In this document: positions 9,837-22,573 of the stretch, one piece after another
Layout: each line of letters begins with the position of its first letter
Numbering within the stretch: the first letter of the stretch is position 1
NCBI GenBank assembly: GCA_041861885.1
Contig: JBGVUE010000001.1
Span: forward strand, 1,104,001-1,168,000
Direction of reading: 5' to 3'
DNA: 64,000 nt
Source of the DNA: Haloimpatiens sp. FM7315
GTDB taxonomy: Bacteria; Bacillota; Clostridia; Clostridiales; Clostridiaceae
Program-made: the position numbers and the translations under genes
The notes under the pieces: generated by a model
The model's database searches: none
What the model was told of the DNA's origin: nothing
Seen by the model: the letters and a program-made list of their open reading frames with translations, nothing else

Positions 9837-11221
9837 TGGATAGAATGAAAAAAACTCCAGTAAGAGAACAAGATCCAAAGGTAAGAGCAACTAATTTTGA
9901 AGAAGTATGTCTTGGATATAATGAAGAAGAGGCAGTTCAAGAAGCTTCAAGATGTTTAAATTGTAAAAAACCACTTTGTGTAACACAGTGTCCAGTATCT
10001 ATAGATATACCTACATTTATTCATCATGTTAAAAATAGAGAATTTGCAGAAGCTGCTAAAGCTATAGCAAAGTACAGTGCACTTCCTGCAGTTTGTGGAA
10101 GAGTATGTCCACAAGAGTTACAATGTGAAGGAAAATGTGTTCTTGGAATAAAGGGAGAGCCAGTAGCTATAGGTAAACTTGAGAGATTTGTTGCTGATTG
10201 GTCAAGAGAGCATAATGTAGATTTATCTGAAACTGCTCCTAAGAAAAATAAGAAAGTTGCAGTAATAGGAAGCGGCCCTTCAGGACTAACTTGTGCAGGA
10301 GATTTAGCTAAGATGGGTTATGATGTTACTATATTTGAAGCTCTTCATGAAGCAGGCGGAGTTTTAGTATATGGAATACCAGAATTCAGATTACCTAAAG
10401 AAAAAGTCGTTAAAGCTGAAGTTGAAAATGTAAAAAAACTAGGCGTTAAAATAGAAACAGATGTAATAGTAGGAAGAACTATTACTATAGATGAAATCTT
10501 TAATGAAGAAGGATTTGAAGCTGTATTTATAGGATCAGGTGCAGGACTACCTAAGTTCATGGGGATACCTGGAGAAAACTTAAATGGTGTTTTATCTGCA
10601 AATGAATTTTTAACAAGAAACAATTTGATGAAAGCATTTAAAGACGGATACGATACACCAATTAAAGTTGGACAAAAGGTAGCTGTAGTAGGTGGCGGAA
10701 ATGTTGCTATGGATGCTGCAAGAACTGCTTTAAGACTTGGTGCTGAAGTCCATGTTGTATATAGAAGATCTGAATCAGAACTTCCTGCAAGAGTTGAAGA
10801 AGTACATCATGCTAAACAGGAAGGCATAATATTTGATTTATTAACAAATCCAGTTGAGATTCTTGGAGACGATAAAAACTGGGTTCAAGGTATGAAATGT
10901 GTAAGAATGGAATTAGGTGAGGCAGATGCATCAGGAAGAAGAAGACCTATAGAGATAGAAGGGTCAGAGTTTGTTATGGATTTAGATACTGTAATAATGT
11001 CTCTTGGTACTTCTCCTAATTCATTAATACCTTCTACAACTAAAGGACTTGAAATTAATAAGAGAAGATGTATTGTTGCAGAAGAAGAAACTGGTGCAAC
11101 TTCAAGAGAAGCTGTATATGCCGGTGGAGATGCTGTAACAGGAGCTGCAACAGTTATTTTAGCCATGGGTGCTGGTAAAAATGCAGCAGCTGCTATTGAT
11201 AAATATTTAAGTGAAAAATAA
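9836..11221 (+). CDS. nfnB: NfnB: NADP+-binding subunit of the bifurcating Nfn complex
   Basis: A 461-residue flavoprotein of the glutamate-synthase beta-subunit family. N-terminal cysteines (CLNCKKPLCVTQCPV; CGRVCPQELQCEGKC) bind two [4Fe-4S] clusters. An FAD dinucleotide motif (VAVIGSGPSGLTCAGDLA, about residue 140) and an NADP-binding motif (VAVVGGGNVAMDAARTA, about 283) follow, ending with YAGGDAVTGAATVILAMGAG. Adjacency to nfnA and the absence of a glutamate synthase large subunit support Nfn over GltD. The ribosome site GGAGGT lies inside the end of nfnA. Confidence 0.93.
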   Translation: MDRMKKTPVREQDPKVRATNFEEVCLGYNEEEAVQEASRCLNCKKPLCVTQCPVSIDIPTFIHHVKNREFAEAAKAIAKYSALPAVCGRVCPQELQCEGKCVLGIKGEPVAIGKLERFVADWSREHNVDLSETAPKKNKKVAVIGSGPSGLTCAGDLAKMGYDVTIFEALHEAGGVLVYGIPEFRLPKEKVVKAEVENVKKLGVKIETDVIVGRTITIDEIFNEEGFEAVFIGSGAGLPKFMGIPGENLNGVLSANEFLTRNNLMKAFKDGYDTPIKVGQKVAVVGGGNVAMDAARTALRLGAEVHVVYRRSESELPARVEEVHHAKQEGIIFDLLTNPVEILGDDKNWVQGMKCVRMELGEADASGRRRPIEIEGSEFVMDLDTVIMSLGTSPNSLIPSTTKGLEINKRRCIVAEEETGATSREAVYAGGDAVTGAATVILAMGAGKNAAAAIDKYLSEK

Positions 11222-11228
11222 TTTTATG

Positions 11229-11262
11229 AAAAAAGCCTTAATTTATTTAAGGCTTTTTTATT
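11229..11262 (+). terminator. nfnAB terminator
   Basis: Stem AAAAAAGCCTTA / TAAGGCTTTTTT with a T-run. Confidence 0.9.
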
Positions 11263-11401
11263 TTGTAAAAAATGCTTATTTTAAAAATAAAAATTGGTAA
11301 GCCTAAAGTTATTATGAAAATACATATATATTTTTTATAATTAAGATTTTATAATAAAATTGGTTTATAATATTGTGGTAAAAAAAATAGGAGATGGTAG
11401 T

Positions 11402-12279
11402 GTGGATTTTCAATATGTGGATAAATTAAATGGCAAGATAGTTGTAAAAAATATTAAAAATTTTGAGCCTTATCACGTATTTGATTGCGGGCAATGTTTT
11501 AGATGGACTCAAGAAAGCAATGGAAATTACATAGGGGTAGCGTATGGAAAGGTAATTGAAATTGAAAAAAAGGAGAAGATTTAATTATATATAACATAAC
11601 AGAAAAAGAATTTAAGGATATTTGGGTTGAATATTTTGATTTATATAGAGACTATGATACTGTTAAAGAAATGCTAAAGAAGGATGAAATTTTAAAAAAA
11701 TCCGTAGAATTTGGAAAAGGAATTAGAATACTAAAGCAGGAGCCTTTTGAAATAACAATTTCTTTTATAATATCAGCAAATAACAGAATTCCTATGATTA
11801 AAAAGGAGATTAATAGAATTAGTGAAAAATTTGGAAAAGAAATAGAGTACAAGGGAAATAAATATTATGCATTTCCTACTTTAGAAGAATTAAGTAAAGC
11901 TAGTTTAGAAGAACTTGAATCCTGTGGAGTTGGATTTAGAGCAAAATATATTAAAGATACAGTATCTAAGTTATACAAAAAAGAATTTAATTTAAAGGAG
12001 ATAAAATCTTTAAATGATGATGAATGTCATAAAATGCTTCAGAAATTTTCAGGAGTTGGACCTAAGGTTGCAGATTGCATAATGCTTTTTTCTATGGAAA
12101 AATATTCTGCCTTTCCTGTAGACGTATGGGTTAAAAGAGCTATGAAATACTTTTATTTAGCACCGGATGTATCTTTAGTAAAAATAAGGGAATTTGCTAG
12201 AAATAAATTTAGCGAATTATCCGGTTTTGCGCAGCAGTACTTGTTTTTTTACGCAAGGGAAAATAAAATAGATATTTAG
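11402..12279 (+). CDS. ogg: 8-oxoguanine DNA glycosylase/lyase (OGG1-like), one frame break
   Basis: A base-excision repair enzyme removing oxidised guanine. The N-terminal OGG domain has FDCGQCFRW, and the HhH-GPD core has LQKFSGVGPKVADCIMLF, whose Lys is the expected nucleophile, followed by FPVDVWVKR with the catalytic Asp. The frame changes at the A7 run 11565-11571; one extra A joins IEIEKK to GEDLIIYNITEKEF and gives 292 residues. GTG 11402 is preferred because AGGAG ends 8 bases before it; an upstream TTG at 11360 has none. Confidence 0.85.
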
Positions 12280-12340
12280 ATTTAATAAAGGGATGTATTA
12301 AAAGAAACAGTGAGTGGGAGAAGTATAAACACAAATATAT

Positions 12341-12379
12341 TGTTAAAATAAATCAGAAAAAATTGATTTTATTTTAACA
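12341..12379. repeat. Inverted repeat between ogg and hydrogenase
   Basis: Arms TGTTAAAATAAATCA and TGATTTTATTTTAACA (15-16 bases) flank an 8-base spacer. No T-run follows on the plus strand, so it is either a weak terminator of ogg or an operator-like element for the hydrogenase gene. Confidence 0.5.
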
Positions 12380-12467
12380 GTGTTTTAATATAGTAATTGT
12401 AGATCCATTTTGTAATTATTAGCTTAAAACAGATTCTTAAGATATAAACGTGATTTTAGGGGGTAGC

Positions 12468-13961
12468 ATGATGATTGTTTTTGAAACACAATTAAAAAAA
12501 TTGAAGTATGAAGTACTAAAGAAGGTTATTTTATTAACAATACAAGATAAATTAAATAAGGAAGAATTAGAAAAGATACCCTATGAAATAATAAAGGGAA
12601 ATAAGCCTGTTTACAGATGTTGTGTGCATAAGGAAAGGGCTATAGTTCTTGAAAGAGCAAAGCTTGCTATGGGATGTTTTCCTACTGGAAACATAATTGA
12701 TGAGTTAAGGGATATAAAAGATGATGATCAAATAATGTATGTAATTGAATCAGCTTGTGATAGATGTCCTATTAATAGATTTACTGTAACAGAGGCTTGT
12801 AGAGGATGTATACAGCATAAATGTATGGAAGTATGTCCTGCACATGCTATTACTAAGATTGATGGCAGAGCTTATATAAATCAAGAATTATGTAAAGAAT
12901 GTGGAATGTGTAAACAGGTTTGCCCTTATAATGCCATATCTGACGTGAAAAGGCCATGCAAAAGTTCATGCCCAACTGGTGCATTAGAAGTTAGACTAAG
13001 TGATAGGATAGCTACTATAGAGCAGGAGGATTGTATTAACTGTGGAGCATGTATGGCAGCTTGTCCTTTTGGTGCAATATCGGATAAAAGCTACATAGTA
13101 CCGGTTACAAGAGCAGTTTTAGATAAAAATAAGAAGGTTTTTGCAGTAGTTGCACCTGCTATAGCTGGGCAATTTGGTCAAGATGTAAATATGGGGCAGA
13201 TAAAAGAGGCTTTCTTAAAAATTGGATTTTCTGATATGATTGAAGCAGCTTGTGGAGCCGATGCAGTTACTATTCATGAGACTAATGAATTTGTAGAGAG
13301 AATGAAAAATAATGAAAATTATATGGTAAATTCCTGTTGCAGTGGTGTTGTTAATTATATTGAAAAGAAGTTTAAAAGTGAAGTTTCAAAAATATCTGCA
13401 ACAGTTTCACCAATGATAGCTGCAGCAAGAATGATAAAAAATGAAAATAAGGAAGCGATAGTTGTTTTCGTAGGACCTTGTACAGCTAAAAAATCAGAAA
13501 TGTTAAGAAAAGAGGTTAAAGGTCCAGTTGATTACGTATTGACCTTTGAAGAGCTTATGTCTTTGATGGGAGCTTTAGAAATAAACCCAGTAAATTTGGA
13601 GGGGGTTGAAATTGAAGATGCTTCATTGTACGGAAGAAATTTTGCAAAGGCAGGGGGTCTTACAGAAGCAATTAAAAACTATATTGAAGACAAAAAAATA
13701 ACTGCGGACTTTAGACCTTTTAAAGCAAGTGGTAGTGTGGAAATAAAAAAAGCTTTGAGTTTGGCTAAAGTAGGCAAACTCCCAGGAAATTTCATCGAAG
13801 GTATGATGTGTGAAGATGGGTGCATAGGCGGCGCTGGTAATATGATTTCAAGGCAAAAGAGTAAGATTCAGCTAAATAAATTTAGTAAAACATCAAAAAA
13901 TATTAACGTGAGTTCCAATCCTAATCTAGATAGATTTAAAGAAGTAAAATTAGAAAAATAG
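12468..13961 (+). CDS. Monomeric [FeFe] hydrogenase, group B type
   Basis: About 498 residues; catalyses proton reduction or H2 oxidation with ferredoxin-type partners. The N-terminal half has a Cys-rich region (SACDRCPINR, CRGCIQHKCMEVCP) and two ferredoxin-like [4Fe-4S] sites (CKECGMCKQVCPY; CINCGACMAACPF). The H-cluster region has L2 GPCTAKKSE and L3 EGMMCEDGCIGGAGN. The L1 position reads NSCCSGVV in place of the canonical TSCCPGW of group A enzymes. No HydE/F/G maturases are in the window. ATG 12468 or 12471 both fit the GGGGG ribosome site at 12459-12463. A hairpin precedes it and a strong terminator follows, so it is monocistronic. Confidence 0.85.
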   Translation: MMIVFETQLKKLKYEVLKKVILLTIQDKLNKEELEKIPYEIIKGNKPVYRCCVHKERAIVLERAKLAMGCFPTGNIIDELRDIKDDDQIMYVIESACDRCPINRFTVTEACRGCIQHKCMEVCPAHAITKIDGRAYINQELCKECGMCKQVCPYNAISDVKRPCKSSCPTGALEVRLSDRIATIEQEDCINCGACMAACPFGAISDKSYIVPVTRAVLDKNKKVFAVVAPAIAGQFGQDVNMGQIKEAFLKIGFSDMIEAACGADAVTIHETNEFVERMKNNENYMVNSCCSGVVNYIEKKFKSEVSKISATVSPMIAAARMIKNENKEAIVVFVGPCTAKKSEMLRKEVKGPVDYVLTFEELMSLMGALEINPVNLEGVEIEDASLYGRNFAKAGGLTEAIKNYIEDKKITADFRPFKASGSVEIKKALSLAKVGKLPGNFIEGMMCEDGCIGGAGNMISRQKSKIQLNKFSKTSKNINVSSNPNLDRFKEVKLEK

Positions 13962-13966
13962 TTTAT

Positions 13967-14011
13967 AAAAAAGATTATATTTAAAAAATTTATTTTAAAT
14001 ATAATCTTTTT
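13967..14011 (+). terminator. Hydrogenase terminator
   Basis: Long stem (AAAAAGATTATATTTAAAA with its complement 13993-14011) ending in T5, 5 bases after the stop. Confidence 0.85.
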
Positions 14012-14221
14012 GTATAGTATTAATGTAAAAGAAGTACACTATATGTGAAAACTAGTATTTAATAAAAATTTTAGTTTTATATTCAAAAAATATATATATG
14101 AAATATAATTAAAGAAAAGTATATAAAAATTGTAAATTAAGATCTGTAAAATGCATTTAAATAAAGAGCATAAATTTTCATTTCAATAAGGGAAAAAATT
14201 TTTATCAAAACGGGTGAAAAT

Positions 14222-14967
14222 ATGAATAAAAATAATTTTTTAAGTAATAAAGGATCTAAAGTTAAAGATAATATAAAAAAATAATAAATTTTATGATTAA
14301 ATATAATAAAACTACTGTGGCTGTAGTGTTTGTTCTTATTTTCATTTACATAAGCTATATATACTACAAATATTCCTATATTTTAAAGAATCCAGTTGAA
14401 ATAAGAAAATTTGTGTTAGCATATGGCAATTTTAGTCTAATTATTTTTTTAGTATTTCAAATTATACAAGTTGTTGTGTTCTTTATACCAGGTGAGCTGA
14501 TACAAATAGCCGGTGGGTATGTTTTTGGAACATTTCTAGGTGGGGTTTTGTCTTTTTTAGGTATATTTTTAGGTAGTGCAATGGTTTATTATATATCTAG
14601 ATACTTAGGTAAAGATTTAGTAAAAAAACTAGTAGCTAGAGATAAATTTAAGTTTTTTGATAAAATTTTAAAAGCCAGTGCTAAGTCAAGAATTATATTT
14701 TTACTATATTTAATTCCTGGAATACCTAAGGATGTTCTAGCTTATATTTGTGGAATATCTGATGTGTCTTTTAAAACCTTTATTCTATGTTCCACCCTTG
14801 GAAGAGTACCTGGAATATTCTTGTCTACATATTTTGGAAATAAAATACAAAGCGGTGAGAAGACTAAGTTAATCGTAATTTCATTTATGATGTTAATTGT
14901 TTTTGCTATTGGGGTTATAAAAGGTAGAGGACTTTTAGATAAAATGGCAAAGAAACACTCTAAGTAA
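14222..14967 (+). CDS. TVP38/TMEM64 (VTT/DedA-like) family membrane protein
   Basis: An integral membrane protein with about five hydrophobic segments and the family core VFFIPGELIQIAGGYVFG and FLLYLIPGIPKDVLAYICG. Members are thought to act in lipid scrambling or membrane homeostasis; the function here is unassigned. The ATG at 14222 begins a 20-codon frame that meets a stop after an A7 run (14275-14281). One extra A fuses MNKNNFLSNKGSK with IINFMIKYNKTTVAVV and gives 248 residues. If this reading is wrong, the start is ATG 14293, which has no ribosome site. Its 3' end overlaps the convergent gene by 8 bases. Confidence 0.8.
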
Positions 14968-15592
14968 TCTTTCTATAAACAGTTAAGATTAAAAGAGTGT
15001 TTATTAGTATTATAACAATTATAGAAGTAAAGCTTATATAGAAGAAGTTCTCTGGAAGTATGTTTATTATTGGGTCTTTTGCTTCATCAAATATCCAATA
15101 ATTATTATTAAAAAATATTTCGTGAAAAGAATCAAAACATTTAGAAAAGTTGCTAAAAACGATAATCGCAGCTGATGAAAAAAACAATAAAAATTTGCAA
15201 GAAGTTTTTAAAAAGGTTTTTGGATAGTTTTTGTTATAAACATATTCATCTAGTAGAAAAATGCTGCAAAATAATGAATAATTTGTAAAATAAATTATAT
15301 AAACCATCTGAAATATTACTTTAACCTCTCTAAAGTGAATAGCGCCTTCTTTAGAATAGGATAATGTTGGAAGATGAAACTTCTCTTTAAATGGACTGTT
15401 TATGTAATCTATTATGTAATTATAATTCATTTTTATTTCTTTTAGACTTAAATTTGAATTTTTTGTTATATGGTATTTGTTTATTGAATAATCATATATT
15501 GGGCTTAAATTTAAAACTATAAGTACACTCCAACACAGAATTATTGAAGATAATAAAAGTGATTTTATTACAGTATCTAAGAGTTTATTCAT
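14960..15592 (-). CDS. TIGR01906 (DUF1461) family integral membrane protein
   Basis: 210 residues with about four transmembrane segments (near 10-30, 90-112, 130-150 and 185-207) and a hydrophilic extracytoplasmic-looking loop after the first. The motifs NYNYIIDYI, FREVKVIFQ and NNNYWIFDEAKDPIINILPE are typical of this Firmicutes family. The function is unknown. It is convergent with the TVP38 gene and divergent from groES. Confidence 0.75.
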   Translation of the reverse strand: MNKLLDTVIKSLLLSSIILCWSVLIVLNLSPIYDYSINKYHITKNSNLSLKEIKMNYNYIIDYINSPFKEKFHLPTLSYSKEGAIHFREVKVIFQMVYIIYFTNYSLFCSIFLLDEYVYNKNYPKTFLKTSCKFLLFFSSAAIIVFSNFSKCFDSFHEIFFNNNYWIFDEAKDPIINILPENFFYISFTSIIVIILINTLLILTVYRKIT

Positions 15593-15828
15593 GTCATACT
15601 CCTTGTTTATAGTTATTTTGCATAAGTTTATACATGTATTTTTTCCTTTATAGAAATAAATATACTTTTATTTAAAATGTGTAAATAATTCAGAATCTAT
15701 TGAAGAGTATATAAAATGATAGAAAAGCTATGAAAAACCAAATAAGTTAAATATTAAAGGACATAACTGTGGTATACTGGGATTAATGAACAAATATAAG
15801 GATTGATAATATTTAGGGGATTATTTAT

Positions 15829-15868
15829 TATAATAGTTGTATTAGCACTCGATATGAATGAGTGCTAA
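15829..15868 (+). promoter_or_regulatory. groESL promoter -10 and CIRCE operator
   Basis: TTAGCACTC-N9-GAGTGCTAA at 15842-15868 is a perfect CIRCE, the binding site of the heat-shock repressor HrcA. A TATAAT at 15829-15834 ends 7 bases before it, so transcription should start at the operator edge. No well-spaced -35 box is evident (TTGATA at 15803 is 20 bases away). Confidence 0.95.
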
Positions 15869-15914
15869 CAGAATAGTATATAATAATGTTTAAATATAAT
15901 AAGGAGGGGTTTAA

Positions 15915-16199
<285 letters not shown>

Positions 16200-16245
16200 T
16201 AAAAAATTAGAAGTAGTTTAAAACTACATACAGGAGGGATTTTAA

Positions 16246-17877
<1,632 letters not shown>

Positions 17878-17887
17878 TAATAAATAT

Positions 17888-17921
17888 AAAGGACTATGGA
17901 AGCTACCATAGTCCTTTTATA
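17888..17921. terminator. groESL terminator, overlapping the end of the convergent gene
   Basis: Stem AAAGGACTATGG with its complement across a short loop, then TTTT. The hairpin overlaps the last codons of the minus-strand TtcA-like gene and may stop both transcripts. Confidence 0.85.
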
Positions 17922-18634
17922 TTTACATTTTTTAAAGAAGTAATAATCTTTTTTTGCGCATCAGGATATATTTTTTCAAGAGAAATTAAAAGCTTTTTCA
18001 TTTCTTCTCTTGAGGTTTTTTTATCTACAGGGCAGTTGTTTTTTATGACAGGTAAATTGTAATTATCAACAAGTCTTTCAATTAGTGCTTCTCTTAAGTA
18101 AACAAGGGGTCTTATAATATGCATTTTCTTTTCTTCATTATAGGAATTAGGATGAAAGCTACCTAACTTACCAACTTTCAATGCATTTAAAAAAAGAGTT
18201 TCTATGACATCATCGCTATTGTGACCAAGGGCTATTTTATTGCATTTTTTAGCTTTGGCGACTCTTGCTAGGGCACCCCTTCTTAGTGTAGAACACAAAG
18301 AACAAGGATTTTTCTCATGCCTATCTTCAAATACAACTTTTCCTATGTTTGTTTTTTCACTTATAAATTCAATATTATTTTCATTGCAAAAATTTTGCAA
18401 TAAATTCATGTCCATATTATAGCCTAAATCTATGTTTATACCAATAAATTCGAAATCTTTTAAAAAGGTTTGCTTAATTAGTTTTAAACATAGCAGCAAA
18501 AACACGCTATCTTTGCCTCCAGATAAACCTACTGCTATTTTATCTTTACTTTCAATTAAGTTAAATTCCTCAATGGATTTCCTTACATCATTTAAAAATA
18601 ATTTATTGTATTCTTTTTTAAAATTTATGAGCAA
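17903..18634 (-). CDS. TtcA-like tRNA 2-thiocytidine / PP-loop ATPase
   Basis: 243 residues. The PP-loop VGLSGGKDS (about residue 32) binds ATP for adenylation of a tRNA base. A CxxC pair (NPCSLCSTLRRG, about 110) and a later Cys (NNCPVDKK) match TtcA-type enzymes that use an Fe-S cluster to thiolate tRNA. ALGHNSDDVIETLFLN is the second family motif. The start is TTG 18634, since GGAGGA lies 7 bases before it and no ATG is near. A function on tRNA cytidine 32 is inferred from the family. Confidence 0.8.
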   Translation of the reverse strand: MLINFKKEYNKLFLNDVRKSIEEFNLIESKDKIAVGLSGGKDSVFLLLCLKLIKQTFLKDFEFIGINIDLGYNMDMNLLQNFCNENNIEFISEKTNIGKVVFEDRHEKNPCSLCSTLRRGALARVAKAKKCNKIALGHNSDDVIETLFLNALKVGKLGSFHPNSYNEEKKMHIIRPLVYLREALIERLVDNYNLPVIKNNCPVDKKTSREEMKKLLISLEKIYPDAQKKIITSLKNVNIKGLW

Positions 18635-18912
18635 GAATATTTCCTCCTTCTGGGTTTTTCAATGGTAGCCTAAGGACCCATAATATTTTTAAAGTGCATA
18701 TTAAAAATATTAAATTTTTTCTAGCAGATTATTCTAAGGATAAAAATCAAATAAATTTAATAATTTATAGTATAGCATAGAAAAGAGAGTAGTTATATAC
18801 CAATCCTAATATACTATTTATGTAAAATTGATGGTTTAATTTCAAAAAATGAGTCAGAATTGAAAGTTTTCATTCAAAAAATAAATTAATGCAACTTTTT
18901 TATGATTTATTG

Positions 18913-18941
18913 TTGACAAATCCTAAATTTTTAAATAGAAT
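18913..18941 (+). promoter_or_regulatory. Sigma-A promoter of guaB
   Basis: TTGACA (18913-18918), 17-base spacer, TAGAAT (18936-18941). The transcript would begin near 18948 and carry the guanine riboswitch. Confidence 0.75.
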
Positions 18942-19005
18942 GTTAATAATAAGTTTTTAGAGAATAATAAAAACTGCAATTTAAAATAATAAAAATATTA
19001 AAATT

Positions 19006-19073
19006 CGCTCATATATACCTTGAATATGGCAAGGAGTATCTACCGGAAACCACAAATTTCTGACTATGGGTGA
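19006..19073 (+). ncRNA. Guanine riboswitch aptamer (purine class)
   Basis: The conserved purine aptamer is intact: P1 strands CTCATATA and TATGGGTG, the P2 hairpin around GAATATGG, the J2/3 core GTATCTACCGG, and GACTATG at the 3' side. The C in GACTATG predicts guanine and not adenine binding. It lies in the guaB leader, 93 bp before the ATG. Confidence 0.95.
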
Positions 19074-19091
19074 TTATAGTAAGCAGAGTTG

Positions 19092-19134
19092 CATACTATT
19101 TTCACTCTTATAAGTGTAAATAGTATGTTTTTTT
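19092..19134 (+). terminator. Riboswitch-controlled terminator in the guaB leader
   Basis: Stem CATACTATTT / AAATAGTATG with an inner CACT/AGTG pairing, then T7. The competing antiterminator can form between GTGATTATAGTA (19070-19081, overlapping P1) and TACTATTTTCAC (19094-19105). Guanine binding should therefore favour termination. Confidence 0.88.
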
Positions 19135-19162
19135 ATTGAAATTATAATGAAAGGGTGTGTAG

Positions 19163-20620
<1,458 letters not shown>

Positions 20621-20634
20621 TTAGGGGGTAACAT

Positions 20635-22166
20635 ATGAATAGAGAATTAGTATTAGTTATAGATTTTGGTGGACAATATAATCAGCTTATTGCAAGAAGA
20701 GTTAGAGAAAATGGTGTGTACTGCGAGATAGTACCTTATGATTATCCAATTTTAAAGATAAAAGAAAGAAATCCAAAAGGTATAATTTTTACAGGAGGAC
20801 CTAATAGTGTTTATGAAGATGGTGCTCCAAGAGTAGACAAAGAGATATTTGAACTTGGAATTCCTATTCTTGGAATATGCTATGGAGACCAGCTTATGGC
20901 ATATACTTTAGGTGGAGAAGTTACAAGTCCAGATAAAAGAGAGTATGGTAAAACAGAAGTTAATATAGAAAATGATAATTTATTATTTAAAGACGTAAAA
21001 ACTAAGGATCAATGCTGGATGAGTCATACGGATTATATATCAAAGACTCCAGAAGGATTTAAGGTTATAGCAACTACTGATGAGTGTCCTTGTGCAGCTA
21101 TGGCTTTTGAAGAGAAGAAATTATATGGAGTACAGTTCCATCCAGAGGTTCAGCACACTTTATTTGGAAAGACAATGCTTTACAATTTCTTGTTTAATGT
21201 ATGCCATGTAAAAGGAGATTGGACCATGACTTCTTTTGCAGAGGAACAAATAAATAAGATTAAAGAGCTTGTAGGAGATAAAAAGGTAATATGTGCACTT
21301 TCAGGTGGAGTAGATTCATCAGTGGCAGCAGTTATTGTACACAAAGCCATTGGAAAACAGTTAACATGTATATTTGTGGATCACGGTCTTCTTAGAAAAG
21401 ATGAAGGAGATCAAGTTGAGAAAATATTTAAAAAGCAATTTGATATGAATTTAATTCGTGTAAATGCTAAGGATAGATTTTTAGGAAAGCTAAAAGGAGT
21501 TTCAGAGCCAGAGAAGAAGAGAAAATAATAGGTGAGGAATTCATAAGAGTTTTTGAAGAAGAGGCAAATAAGCTAGGAGAGATAGCTTTCTTAGTTCAAG
21601 GAACTATTTATCCTGATGTAGTTGAAAGTGGAACAAAAACTTCAGCTACTATAAAGAGTCACCACAATGTAGGTGGTCTTCCAGAGGATATGAAGTTTAA
21701 ATTAATAGAACCTTTAAGAGAACTTTTTAAAGATGAAGTAAGAGCTGTAGGAGAAGAGCTTGGAATACCTCATAAATTAGTATGGAGACAGCCTTTCCCA
21801 GGACCAGGCCTAGCTATAAGGGTACTTGGTGAGATTACAGAAGATAAACTAGAAATAGTAAGAGAAGCAGACGCTATATTTAGAGAAGAGATAGCAAATG
21901 CAGGTTTAGATGAGGCTATATGGCAGTACTTTGCATGTCTTCCTAACATCCAATCTGTTGGAGTTATGGGGGATGAAAGGACTTATTGTCACACAATAGC
22001 TTTAAGAGCAGTGACTTCTTCAGATGCTATGACTTCAGATTGGGCAAGAATTCCTTATGAAATTTTAGACTTAGTGTCTAGAAGAATTGTAAATGAAGTT
22101 AAGGGAGTAAACAGAATTGTGTATGATGTAACTTCAAAACCACCAGCAACTATAGAGTGGGAATAA
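20635..22166 (+). CDS. guaA: GMP synthase (glutamine-hydrolysing), one frame break
   Basis: Converts XMP to GMP. The class I glutaminase domain (GICYGDQ with the nucleophilic Cys; FHPEVQHT) is followed by the ATP-pyrophosphatase domain ([12 protein letters not shown]) and the C-terminal dimer domain ending in KPPATIEWE. The frame closes after EPEKKRK at the A4 run 21522-21525; one more A restores [19 protein letters not shown] and exactly 510 residues. GuaA is essential without guanine, so a sequencing error is likelier than a null mutation. It ends at the site where genomic islands commonly integrate; island remains follow. Confidence 0.95.
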
Positions 22167-22228
22167 AAAATAAAATAAAATTGAAGTTTTTACGCTGATT
22201 TAATAAGGATTTACGAGTTATAGGAAGG

Positions 22229-22285
22229 TTAATTTTGATAAAAATTAATTGATTCCCCGCCAAACTCACCGCCAAAAATTGGCGA
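22229..22285 (-). pseudogene. Possible tyrosine-integrase C-terminal tail
   Basis: The minus strand reads SPIFGGEFGGESINFYQN and a stop. GGEFGG-type tails are found at the C-termini of some Firmicutes phage or island integrases. It points toward the guaA 3' end, where an integrase next to attL would lie. No catalytic region is present, and the match is short. Confidence 0.3.
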
Positions 22286-22296
22286 TGCATAAAAAC

Positions 22297-22334
22297 AAAA
22301 ATCTCCTCATCTTAACCAGTTGAGGAGATTTTTT
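22297..22334 (+). terminator. guaBA terminator
   Basis: AAAATCTCCTCA / TGAGGAGATTTTTT hairpin with a short loop, 131 bp after guaA. Confidence 0.85.
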
Positions 22335-22355
22335 GATGTAATTTGATATTCCTAA

Positions 22356-22508
22356 TTAATTTTTAATATTCATGTGGAAATAGCTTTCATAATATTCTTT
22401 ATCTTTTACAGAATCATTTTTTAAATCTGAAATTATGATTTCATTAAACAAGATTATGATATAGTGATTATTTCGCATCAAGGAATCCACCATGATTAAA
22501 AAGAACAT
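22356..22508 (-). pseudogene. Short coding remnant in the post-guaA island
   Basis: A 50-codon minus-strand frame with a coding-like C-terminus (SDLKNDSVKDKEYYESYFHMNIKN region). It has no clear ribosome site and lies beside the IS3 left end. I do not recognise it; it may be the tail of a gene cut by the insertion. Confidence 0.3.
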
Positions 22509-22573
22509 CAATTGAACTCCATCTGTATGTTTAGGTTTACAAAAATCATCCTATCGGATTAACCCCTTTATTT

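Noticed and set aside
9836..11221. Glutamate synthase small subunit
   Set aside because: No gltB large subunit is present and the gene is coupled to nfnA, so the Nfn assignment is better.
20635..22166. guaA as a true pseudogene
   Set aside because: A single missing A in an A-run explains the break, the rest is perfectly conserved, and similar breaks affect gatA and pgi.
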